DNA from: Clostridium sp. UBA4548
GTDB taxonomy: Bacteria; Bacillota; Clostridia; Clostridiales; Clostridiaceae
Length of the DNA: 47,636 nt
Reading direction: 5' to 3'
NCBI RefSeq assembly: GCF_002387895.1
Contig: NZ_DGLI01000030.1
Location: 1-47,636, forward strand
The notes under the pieces were generated by a model. That model searched no databases. It saw only the letters and a program-made list of their open reading frames with translations, and was not told the origin of the DNA. The position numbers and the translations under genes were made by a program. Shown here piece by piece: positions 40,122 to 47,636 of the stretch (position 1 is the stretch's first letter; every line of letters starts with the position of its first letter).

Positions 40122-41573
40122 ATGTCAGACAACAGCAAAAAATTAAGTTGGAATAACCTTGCATTAATGGCTTTTGTAAGTGTTTGGGGATTTGGAAACG
40201 TTGTAAACGGTTTTGCAACCCAAGGTATGAAAGTAGTTATTTCATGGATACTAATGTTCGCATTGTACTTTGTACCATATGCTCTTATGGTAGGGGAAAT
40301 GGGATCAACTTTTAAAGAGGGCAAAGGTGGAGTTAGTTCTTGGATTAGAACAACTTCTGGAGCTAAACTAGCTTTTTTAGCTGGATGGACATACTGGGTA
40401 GTTCACGTTCCTTACTTAGCTCAAAAACCACAGGGAGTATTAATTGCTCTAGGATGGGCTGTTAAACAAGATGGTAGTTTAGTAAAGAGTATGAATCCAA
40501 TGGTATTACAGTTAATATGCTTAGTTATATTCCTAGCATTCTTATGGATATCATCTAAAGGAGTAAGCTCAATAAAAAGAATTGGTACTATAGCAGGAAC
40601 ATCAATGTTTGTTATGTCCCTCCTTTATGTAGTATTAGCAATAGCAGCACCTGCAATAACAGATGCTCAAACATTTAGTATTGATTTTAGTATGAAAAAT
40701 TTAATGCCAGATTTTAATTTTGAGTACTTAACAAGTTTAGCAATATTAGTATTTGCAGTTGGTGGATGTGAAAAGATATCACCATATGTTAACAATATGA
40801 AAAATCCATCAAAAGATTTCCCAAAAGGAATGATAGCGCTTGCAGTAATGGTTGCTGTTACAGCTTTACTTGGAACTTTTGCAATGGGAATGATGTTTGA
40901 CCCAAATAATATTCCAAAAGACTTAATGATGAACGGTGCATACTATTCATTCCAAAAGTTAGGTCAATATTATGGAGTAGGTAACTTATTCTTAGTTATA
41001 TATGCACTTGCAAATATGATGGCGCAAATTTCTGCATTAGCTTTCTCAATCGATGCTCCAATAAAAGTTTTATTAGCTGATGTTGATAGCAAATTTATAC
41101 CAAAATCTTTAACAAAAGTTAATGAGAATGGGACACCAATAAATGGTTATAAATTAACAGCAATTCTTGTTGGAATACTTATAGTAGTTCCAGCCTTCGG
41201 AATTGGTGATATGACATCATTATTTAACTGGTTATTAAGACTTAATGCTGTTGTTATGCCATTAAGATACTTATGGGTATTTTTCGCTTATATGGCATTA
41301 AAGAAGGCTGCAGAAGGCAGATTCGAGTCAACATATAAGTTTACTAAGAATAAAACAGTTGGTTTCATAATGGGATTATGGTGCTTTGTATTTACAGCTT
41401 TTGCTTGTATAATGGGAATGTTCCCTAAGGGAGTAGAAATGTTCTCAAGTCAATGGAAGTTCCAAATGACACTTAATGTGTTAACTCCAGTAGTATTATT
41501 AGGATTAGGATTAATACTTCCAGTGATTGCAAGGAAATCTAATAAAGAAGAATCTAAGAGTGAGGCAGTATAG
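40122..41573 (+). CDS. APC-family amino acid permease (YjeM/glutamate-GABA antiporter group)
   Basis: The 483-aa integral membrane protein has about twelve membrane helices. It has APC signatures: the helix-1 start NLALMAFVSVWGFGNVVNGFATQG, the FALYFVPYALMVGEMGSTFKEGKGGVSSWIRTTSG segment, and the broken helix-6 motif LAILVFAVGGCEKISPYVNNMKNPSKDFPKG. The group is close to YjeM and glutamate/GABA antiporters, which take up an amino acid in exchange for another or with protons. The substrate is not certain. GAGGAGGAGAA precedes the ATG. Monocistronic, with promoter upstream and terminator at 41625. Confidence 0.9.
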   Translation: MSDNSKKLSWNNLALMAFVSVWGFGNVVNGFATQGMKVVISWILMFALYFVPYALMVGEMGSTFKEGKGGVSSWIRTTSGAKLAFLAGWTYWVVHVPYLAQKPQGVLIALGWAVKQDGSLVKSMNPMVLQLICLVIFLAFLWISSKGVSSIKRIGTIAGTSMFVMSLLYVVLAIAAPAITDAQTFSIDFSMKNLMPDFNFEYLTSLAILVFAVGGCEKISPYVNNMKNPSKDFPKGMIALAVMVAVTALLGTFAMGMMFDPNNIPKDLMMNGAYYSFQKLGQYYGVGNLFLVIYALANMMAQISALAFSIDAPIKVLLADVDSKFIPKSLTKVNENGTPINGYKLTAILVGILIVVPAFGIGDMTSLFNWLLRLNAVVMPLRYLWVFFAYMALKKAAEGRFESTYKFTKNKTVGFIMGLWCFVFTAFACIMGMFPKGVEMFSSQWKFQMTLNVLTPVVLLGLGLILPVIARKSNKEESKSEAV

Positions 41574-41938
41574 TAGTTTAAATTAAAAATGTACAAGCTG
41601 CTTAGATATTAATTATTAATAATGAAACTCCACAGTGAAAAGAGTAAATGCTCTTAACTGTGGAGTTTTTAATAGTATTTTCTTTGGAAGACTCTATATG
41701 TAGCCTATCTTCTTTTTATAATATCTAGTAAATACAATAATAAAACTGGTGTTAATATGAAGTCTGTAGACGTGGTTCCCACAGTTGAAAAAAGTTTGTT
41801 GTTGTGAGAGAAGGAATTGTAATAAATATTTCAATTAAAATATATAGGTATATGAGAAAAAATACAATTAGATGACGACTATTGTTTAGTTTTAAAGCAT
41901 AATATATAATAGATAACTAATTTTATCTGGAGGATATT
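41574..41938. other. 365-bp intergenic stretch with terminator and possible gene remnant
   Basis: Contains the permease terminator (41625-41670). On the minus strand 41705-41830 encodes a 41-codon frame with a hydrophobic C-terminal helix (TDFILTPVLLLYLLDIIKRR) but no start codon, possibly the end of a lost membrane protein. No intact gene was found. Confidence 0.4.
41625..41672 (+). terminator. Rho-independent terminator of the permease gene
   Basis: AAACTCCACAGT (41625-41636) pairs with ACTGTGGAGTTT (41657-41668), with an inner GAG/CTC stem, followed by a T-tail. Confidence 0.92.
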
Positions 41939-42214
41939 GTGGAAAGAAAGCTTATGAATGGAAAAGTTTATAAGGAGATTGATTTTGAGGAAGTATTAAG
42001 CAACCATAGTGGGCAAAGTGATATATTTTATCACGTATTTTATGGTACTGTGGATTGGAACAAAGACGGTAATGAACAAAAGGCTATATGTATTTTCATG
42101 AAATATAACGGTAAGGTAAATGTATTATCTCCAGCTAATGTTCTAATTAGCGATTTATTCAAAGTTGAAGAGGCTATTGCAAAGGTTAAGCAAAGAAATT
42201 TGATTTTGAATTAA
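41939..42214 (+). CDS. 91-aa protein of unknown function
   Basis: A small cytoplasmic protein with start GTG after a good CTGGAGGAT site, six bases spacing. The sequence opens MERKLMNGKVYKEIDFEEVL, has an aromatic strand region (SDIFYHVFYGTVDWNKDG, EQKAICIFMKYNGKVNVLSP) and ends in a basic helix EEAIAKVKQRNLILN. I do not recognise the family; the pattern is a small alpha/beta domain. It is followed by a terminator at 42282 and is alone. Confidence 0.7.
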   Translation: MERKLMNGKVYKEIDFEEVLSNHSGQSDIFYHVFYGTVDWNKDGNEQKAICIFMKYNGKVNVLSPANVLISDLFKVEEAIAKVKQRNLILN

Positions 42215-42281
42215 CTCTAAATAAAATTGGAGTTAAAGTTAATACTGATAAAAGTAAACGAACAATTTCATTAGATAAAAG

Positions 42282-42321
42282 CTCTATGTAATTCTTAGTA
42301 ATAAGATTATGTAGAGTTTTT
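42282..42321 (+). terminator. Rho-independent terminator of the 91-aa gene
   Basis: CTCTATGTAAT (42282-42292) pairs with ATTATGTAGAG (42306-42316) through two G-U pairs, followed by a TTTTT tail. Confidence 0.85.
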
Positions 42322-42418
42322 GACTTTACAAGTGAATTAATATATTAACTAGAAAGTTAGTTTCACGTTAGTTGTGGAATAATATAGAAAAAATATGTTA
42401 TAATTTTTATTGACATAA

Positions 42419-42577
42419 AAGAAAATAACTGCTGGAGTATGTAAACTTAATAATAGTACTGATAATACCTCTACGTTATTAAAAATTGTAGAGGCATTAG
42501 GAGGAAGAACTTGTGTTTTGCATAAAAATACACCACTAATAAACATACTAGTAGTTGGGGAAAATTTATGTTATTAG
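42419..42577 (+). pseudogene. Remnant of an XRE-type helix-turn-helix regulator
   Basis: The frame has no start codon near the beginning. It reads AGVCKLNNSTDNTSTLLKIV then EALGGRTCVLHKNT, matching the end of an XRE helix-turn-helix domain (consensus S-x-L-S-K-x-E-N-G-x-x-x-PTL-x-TLLKI-x-EALG). About 45 residues in all remain before the stop at 42577. A TAA at 42416 closes the frame upstream. It is debris from a lost DNA-binding gene, possibly of a toxin-antitoxin type, next to the flavodiiron gene. Confidence 0.55.
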
Positions 42578-42655
42578 ATACAAATTTATATTATCAACAA
42601 TTAATATAGTTTAATAAAAGCAAAAGTAACAATAAAATTTTATAGGGGGAAAGAC

Positions 42656-43861
42656 ATGATAAATACAGTAAATATAAGCAATGAAGTGTATTACATAGGA
42701 GTAAATGATAGAGAAACCTATCTGTTTGAAAACTTATGGCCCTTAGATAAAGGAGTTTCATATAACTCATATTTAATAAGTGATGAAAAAATAGCAATCG
42801 TAGATACAGTTAAGAATACAAAAATTGATACTTTTATTGAGAAGATAGAAGGTCTTATTGATGGTAAGCCTGTTGATTATCTAATCATTAATCATATGGA
42901 GCCAGATCACTCTGGAGCTGTAAAAGAAGTAACTGAAAAATATCCGGACATTACTATAGTTGGTAATAAGAAAACCTTTGAAATTTTAGAGAGCTTTTAT
43001 GGTACAATGGAAAATTACCTTATAGTAGAAGATGGAGATACCTTAAGCCTAGGGACTCATGTGCTAAAGTTTTATTTAACACCCATGATTCACTGGCCAG
43101 AAACTATGATGACATATGACATGAAAGATAATATTGTTTTTTCTGGGGATGCTTTTGGTGGATTCGGAACCTTAGATGGTGGGATTTTCGATGATGAAAT
43201 AAATCTAGAGTTTTACACAGATGAGATTAGACGTTATTATTCTAATATTGTTGGAAAGTATGGAGCTATGGTTCAAAAAGCTTTAAAAAAGTTAAGAGAT
43301 GCAGATATTGATATTAAAGTTGTTGCACCTACTCATGGTCCTGTATGGAGGAACAACCCAGCTACTATTATAGAATATTATGATTTATGGTCAAAGGGAG
43401 AAGCTGAAGAGGGTGTTGTTATCGTATATGGTTCTATGTATGGCAACACTCAAAAAATGGCGGATTTTATGGCGAGGGAACTTTCGAAGCTTGGGATTAA
43501 GAATATCCGTATATATGATGCTTCTAAAACTCATGTCTCATATATAATTAGTGATATTTGGAGGTTTAAAGGTGTAATATTAGGAAGTTGTGCTTACAAT
43601 ACAGGACTATTTCCCTCTATGGAAACTGTAATACATAAGATTGAAAGTTCTCAACTTAAAAATAGATATCTAGGCATTTTTGGAACCTCTACCTGGAGTG
43701 GAGGTGGTGTCTCTAATTTGAATTTGTTTGCTCAAAGAATAAAATGGCAACAAGTAGGGATTTCTGTTGAGGCAAAATCATCTCCTAAGGAGGAAAATTA
43801 TCAGGCATGCACTGATATTGCAGCTGAAATGGCCCAAAAACTCATAATTGGGAGAGTTTAG
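42656..43861 (+). CDS. Flavodiiron protein (A-type, oxygen or NO reductase)
   Basis: The 401-aa two-domain enzyme has an N-terminal metallo-beta-lactamase-like diiron domain: His80-x-Glu82-x-Asp84-His85 in INHMEPDHSG, His146 in IHWPE, Asp165 in SGDAFGG and His227 in APTHGPVW. A flavodoxin domain follows (from about 250, VVIVYGSMYGNTQKMADFM). It reduces O2 to water or NO to N2O with electrons from rubredoxin or a flavin reductase, protecting an anaerobe. No rubredoxin domain is fused. The ATG follows AGGGGGAAAGA. It is separately terminated at 43894 and stands alone. Confidence 0.96.
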   Translation: MINTVNISNEVYYIGVNDRETYLFENLWPLDKGVSYNSYLISDEKIAIVDTVKNTKIDTFIEKIEGLIDGKPVDYLIINHMEPDHSGAVKEVTEKYPDITIVGNKKTFEILESFYGTMENYLIVEDGDTLSLGTHVLKFYLTPMIHWPETMMTYDMKDNIVFSGDAFGGFGTLDGGIFDDEINLEFYTDEIRRYYSNIVGKYGAMVQKALKKLRDADIDIKVVAPTHGPVWRNNPATIIEYYDLWSKGEAEEGVVIVYGSMYGNTQKMADFMARELSKLGIKNIRIYDASKTHVSYIISDIWRFKGVILGSCAYNTGLFPSMETVIHKIESSQLKNRYLGIFGTSTWSGGGVSNLNLFAQRIKWQQVGISVEAKSSPKEENYQACTDIAAEMAQKLIIGRV

Positions 43862-43893
43862 TCCCTTAAAAGTAAAGCTACTAAAAATTTTAC

Positions 43894-43926
43894 AAAAGAG
43901 CTATTGGCTTCAATAGCTCTTTTATT
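43894..43926. terminator. Rho-independent terminator of the flavodiiron gene
   Basis: AAAAGAGCTATTG pairs perfectly with CAATAGCTCTTTT around a GCTT loop, with T-tail. Confidence 0.93.
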
Positions 43927-44112
43927 AATTTTCAGATTATTGTAGCCAGTGGCATAAGTTTAATAAAATAATCCTATAATATATAAGCGTCAGGCAATAA
44001 TTAATATATTATAATAACTAATGTGATGTTATAATAATTAAGCGGAGATTTATCTAATAAAAAACTATTTATGTAGTGAGTATAAAAGTACAGGGGGGAT
44101 AAGGAGTATATT

Positions 44113-47100
44113 ATGGTATGTAGAAAAGTTACAAAAGTAAAATTTGCTGTATTGTTGATAGCAACACTTACAATCTTGTTATTAATAATTAAAAATAGTG
44201 CAAATGTTAATAGTACAAGCAAAGATGTACCTACAGCTGAAAATGGGGTGCTAGATTTACGGCAATGGAGCTTTAAAGTAGATGGAATGTTGAGAGTTGA
44301 TGGTCAGTGGGAGTTCTATGAAAATCAAATTCTTTGGCCAAAGGATTTTGAAAATAATGGGTTAAGGGATTTTAAATATGCTAATATTCCAGGGGTATTC
44401 CCGAATCAAGGTTATGGTACATATAGAGTTAAATTGCTTTTTAGTGATGAGGATGAACTCTTTTCTATCAAAATAGACTTTATTCAAAGTGCATATAAAC
44501 TTTGGGCTAATAATCATGAAGTAATGTTGGCGGGAAAAGTAGGAAAAGATAAAGAGGAAATGGTGCCGGAACTAGCTCCAAAGTTAGGTTTTTTCCATAC
44601 TGAAAAGGGTGAGGCATATCTTACCTTACAAGTAAGTAATTTTTATAATAAGTATGGTTTTATAGATACTATACTGTTAGGAACTTCAAATCAAATAAAA
44701 GCTTATGGAGATAAAAAATTAGCCTTTGATTTATTCCTTTTTGGGTGCTCAGTGATAGCTGCAATTTATAGTCTAGGAATATTTCATATAAGAAGAAAAG
44801 ATAAAGCTTCCCTATATTTCGCTGTAGTATGTATAATAGTTGCCATTAGAACTATTTTTGTAGGTGAGGGCTTTTTATTATCCTTATTTCCTAGTTTTGA
44901 ATATGTGATTTCAGGGAAAATAAAGGTGCTAACCTTTTATTTATATATTCCATTCATAGTTTTATTTATAAACTACTGTTATGGAGGTCTCTTGTCAGAA
45001 AAGCTTATGAAATTATCTAATTGGTCCATTACTATATACACGGCTATAGTAATATTTTTACCCTATGGTGTGTACTTGGATTATATAATTCCTTTTGAAA
45101 TATTTGCATTATTTATGCTTGGTTATATGATTATTAAGATTTCTAAATTATATTTTAAAAATGAACAAAGTGAATACATAGCTGTAGCAGGGCTTTTTGC
45201 TTTGTTTATAGTAAGAATTAATGATATTTTATACGAGTATAGCATTATAATAACAGGGTCCTTTGCAGCGTTAGGAATTTTGGCTTTTATACTAGCAAAT
45301 TACTTTGTTCTAGCAGAAAGTCAAGGTATGGCATTTTCAAAAGTTGAAGATACAAGTGAAAATCTTAAAACATTAAATAAATTAAAAGATGAATTTTTAG
45401 CAGTAACTTCTCATGAATTAAAAACACCTTTAAATGGAATTATAGGTCTTTCAGAAACACTTGTAAGTAATGATAGTGCTGGGCTCGATTACAATGGAAT
45501 ATCTGATTTGAATCTGATAAATTCTAGTGCAAAGAGGCTATCGAATTTGGTAAATGACATGTTATTATTTTCTAGCCTTAAAAACAATGAAATAAAGCTA
45601 CAAAGAAAACCAGTAAATGTTAGAAAAATTGTAGATATGGTCATTAAGTTTTCAGAGGCTTATAGTAACAACAAAAATGTTTCTATATGGAATTTGATGG
45701 ATATAAATACACCGAATGTATTTGGTGATGAAAATAGAATACAACAGATTTTTCATAACTTAATAGGCAATGCAGTGAAATTTACCCATGAAGGGGAAAT
45801 TGCTATTGGATATAATATACAGGAGGAATTCTTGCAAATCTACGTTGAAGATACAGGAATCGGAATTGCAGAAGAAAAAGTTCATAAAATTTTTGATCTT
45901 TATGAGCAAGTAGAAGGAATATCAGAAAAGTATGGTGGGACAGGATTGGGGCTATATATAACTAAAAAAATAGTAGAACTTCATGGAGGTACCATCACTG
46001 TAGCATCAAAGATTAAAAAGGGAACCAAGTTTGCTTTTACACTTCCTTTATATACACAGGAAAGTAAGGGTGAATATGTAGGCTGTAGAGAACTAGAAGA
46101 TGTAGAAGTGAAAAATAGTGATAAAATACAAAAAACACATATGGATAAGGCGGCAAAGAAAGATAATAATGAGTATAATCAAATGTTATATCCAAGTTAC
46201 CTAAAGGGCTTAGAAGAAGGTAATAATATTGATGATCACATAAACTATAAAGAAAAATATAACTTAAATACTGATACATTAAGGAAACATAAAATACTAA
46301 TAGTTGATGATGAATATGTGAATATAAAAGTATTAAAAAATCACTTTTCAATGGATAAGTACATAATACTAGAAGCTTTTAACGGAAAAGAGGCACTTAT
46401 ATTAATAGAAGAACATAAGGATTTAGATTTAGTAATTCTTGATATGATGATGCCAGACTTTTTAGGTTATGAAGTTTGTGAGGTTATTAGGAAAAGTTAC
46501 TCACTTTTCCAACTGCCTGTTTTAATAATGACTGCAGATAATAGTCTAGAGAATTTAGTGTTATCCTTCCAATGTGGAGCTAATGATTATTTAAAGAAAC
46601 CTTTTAATAAATATGAACTAAACTCTAGAGTTAATACCTTGTTAACTTTAAAGGACTCCGTAGGAAAAGCCTTAAGTTTAACAGAAGAGATAACAATTGC
46701 TAATGAACAGGTAGAAAATTTAAGTCTTAATAATGAAAGAACAACTAAAAGAGTAGAGGAACTTATTGAGTATGAAAATTTGAGAACGGAATTCTTTGCC
46801 AATATATCTCATGAGCTAAGGACACCATTAAATGTAATTTCAAGCACCATACAATTATTATCATCATTAGATAAATCAAGAAGTCTGAAGGATGAAAAAA
46901 TTCAGTATTATTTCTCTATAATGAACCAAAATTCTCTTAGATTACTAAGATTAATAAATAACCTTATAGATACAACAAAAGTGGAAGGTGGATATATTAA
47001 TCTGAATTTATGCAATGGAGATATAGTTTATATAATAGAAGAAATATCACAATCTGTAGCAGAATATATAAAAACCCATGAGATAACACTTATTTTTGAT

Positions 47101-47571
47101 ACAGAAGTGGAAGAAAAAATCATAGCTTTTGATGAAGAGAAGATAGAGAGAATTATCTTAAATATCTTATCAAATTCAATAAAATTCACACCTAAAAATG
47201 GAACAATTTTTGTTAATATATATGATAAGGGTGACTTTATAGAAATATCTATAAAAGATACAGGGATAGGTATTCCTAAAGATAAATTAGAATTTATTTT
47301 TCAGCGATTTGCTCAAATAGATAAATCAACTACAAGGCAAAATGAAGGAAGCGGTATAGGCCTTGCTCTTGTAAAATCTTTAGTGGAAATGCACGGAGGA
47401 AAAATTTTTGTAAATAGCGAAATCAATAAAGGAAGTGAGTTCACAATTTCACTTCCAGTGAGGGTGTTAAGCCAGGATGAAGAAAAACATAATATAATTA
47501 GTAAAGAAGTAGCTAGATCAAAATATGAGGAACGATTGTATATAGAGTTTTCAGACATATATTCTAAATAA
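44113..47571 (+). CDS. Hybrid sensor histidine kinase, 7TMR-DISM with two kinase cores
   Basis: The 1152-aa protein starts with a membrane helix (about 12-26), then an extracytoplasmic beta domain of about 160 residues (WSFKVDGMLRVDGQWEFYENQIL..., DISMED2-like carbohydrate-binding fold), then seven membrane helices (about 200-400, 7TMR-DISM type). The first kinase core follows: His434 in SHELKTPLNG and G2 box GTGLGLYITKKIVELHGG. A receiver domain has Asp777 in VILDMMMP. A second kinase core has His900 in SHELRTPLNV, with G2 box GSGIGLALVKSLVEMHGG. The tail ends YIEFSDIYSK. No Hpt or output domain and no adjacent regulator are seen. The second core is closely like the kinase at 18563. GGGGGGATAAGG precedes the ATG. 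Sugar or wall fragments are likely ligands from the fold, an inference. Confidence 0.92.
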   Translation: MVCRKVTKVKFAVLLIATLTILLLIIKNSANVNSTSKDVPTAENGVLDLRQWSFKVDGMLRVDGQWEFYENQILWPKDFENNGLRDFKYANIPGVFPNQGYGTYRVKLLFSDEDELFSIKIDFIQSAYKLWANNHEVMLAGKVGKDKEEMVPELAPKLGFFHTEKGEAYLTLQVSNFYNKYGFIDTILLGTSNQIKAYGDKKLAFDLFLFGCSVIAAIYSLGIFHIRRKDKASLYFAVVCIIVAIRTIFVGEGFLLSLFPSFEYVISGKIKVLTFYLYIPFIVLFINYCYGGLLSEKLMKLSNWSITIYTAIVIFLPYGVYLDYIIPFEIFALFMLGYMIIKISKLYFKNEQSEYIAVAGLFALFIVRINDILYEYSIIITGSFAALGILAFILANYFVLAESQGMAFSKVEDTSENLKTLNKLKDEFLAVTSHELKTPLNGIIGLSETLVSNDSAGLDYNGISDLNLINSSAKRLSNLVNDMLLFSSLKNNEIKLQRKPVNVRKIVDMVIKFSEAYSNNKNVSIWNLMDINTPNVFGDENRIQQIFHNLIGNAVKFTHEGEIAIGYNIQEEFLQIYVEDTGIGIAEEKVHKIFDLYEQVEGISEKYGGTGLGLYITKKIVELHGGTITVASKIKKGTKFAFTLPLYTQESKGEYVGCRELEDVEVKNSDKIQKTHMDKAAKKDNNEYNQMLYPSYLKGLEEGNNIDDHINYKEKYNLNTDTLRKHKILIVDDEYVNIKVLKNHFSMDKYIILEAFNGKEALILIEEHKDLDLVILDMMMPDFLGYEVCEVIRKSYSLFQLPVLIMTADNSLENLVLSFQCGANDYLKKPFNKYELNSRVNTLLTLKDSVGKALSLTEEITIANEQVENLSLNNERTTKRVEELIEYENLRTEFFANISHELRTPLNVISSTIQLLSSLDKSRSLKDEKIQYYFSIMNQNSLRLLRLINNLIDTTKVEGGYINLNLCNGDIVYIIEEISQSVAEYIKTHEITLIFDTEVEEKIIAFDEEKIERIILNILSNSIKFTPKNGTIFVNIYDKGDFIEISIKDTGIGIPKDKLEFIFQRFAQIDKSTTRQNEGSGIGLALVKSLVEMHGGKIFVNSEINKGSEFTISLPVRVLSQDEEKHNIISKEVARSKYEERLYIEFSDIYSK

Positions 47572-47636
47572 ACTATTGTTTTTAACAAGGAGAGTATTTA
47601 ATATATAAAATATTATAAATTATCGCTAACAAAAAC

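Larger units (their letters stand above)
42215..42655. other. 441-bp intergenic stretch with terminator and HTH remnant
   Basis: Holds the terminator at 42282-42321 and the helix-turn-helix remnant at 42419-42577. The last 80 bases are the leader of the flavodiiron gene; its ribosome site AGGGGGAAAGA is clear. Confidence 0.6.

Noticed and set aside
1..47636. CRISPR arrays, tRNA or rRNA genes, riboswitches
   Set aside because: No regular repeat-spacer array, cloverleaf or conserved rRNA segment was seen, and no leader matched a riboswitch core that I can recognise by eye; a covariance-model scan would settle this.

Overview
The window is a 47.6 kb piece of a chromosome from a low-GC, anaerobic, Gram-positive bacterium, most likely a Clostridium sensu stricto or close relative. 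The evidence is very AT-rich DNA with strong AGGAGG-type ribosome binding sites, many short Rho-independent terminators, an agr-type peptide quorum-sensing locus, a flavodiiron oxygen-scavenging protein, flavodoxin with DUF3793, PduL, DUF2512 and MmcQ/YjbR proteins. No rRNA, tRNA, CRISPR array, intact insertion sequence or prophage was seen. Gene content is typical chromosomal housekeeping and regulation, with some decaying genes.

Layout. 1-9.6 kb: a short UvrC-like GIY-YIG protein (minus) and a MutS2-like ATPase without an Smr domain (plus), separated by gene debris (a SHOCT remnant) and bracketed by inverted copies of a ~160-175 bp structured repeat, with a third copy at 7.4 kb. Then a GNAT acetyltransferase, a membrane-anchored NlpC/P60-like protein, a 54-aa protein, a double-DUF4397 protein and a degenerate HD-GYP protein. 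9.6-15.3 kb: SelO, an ArsC/Spx-like protein, a 61-aa membrane peptide gene facing a probable antisense RNA, then a split agr locus. In it, agrA-agrC (plus) and agrB-agrD (minus) converge and overlap by 4 bases, and the signal peptide is predicted to have a serine, not cysteine, ring residue. 15.7-23.7 kb: aminopeptidase P, YjbR, an orphan PAS histidine kinase, PduL, a TetR/DegV pair and a nitroreductase. 23.8-28.5 kb: a copper module (csoR, copA, copZ) with two CsoR-type operators on two promoters, then a divergent HxlR regulator/flavin oxidoreductase pair with palindromic operator candidates.

28.5-36.3 kb: HelD, a flavodoxin under a consensus promoter and Fur box followed by DUF3793, a chemoreceptor, an amidase pseudogene that lost its catalytic half, and DUF2512. 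36.4-39.6 kb: the nadABC quinolinate operon (minus) with a perfect 28-bp palindrome against its -10 box. 40.1-47.6 kb: an APC-family amino acid permease, an unknown 91-aa protein, a helix-turn-helix remnant, a flavodiiron protein and a 1152-aa hybrid kinase with two kinase cores. This kinase shares an unusual C-terminal EFSDIY tail with the orphan kinase at 18.5 kb.

The genes most likely to be worth a closer look are the convergent agr locus with its predicted lactone peptide, the adjacent candidate type I toxin-antitoxin-like unit, the MITE-like repeat family and the HD-GYP protein that has lost its HD dyad. All functional calls rest on motif recognition by eye. No database search was possible.
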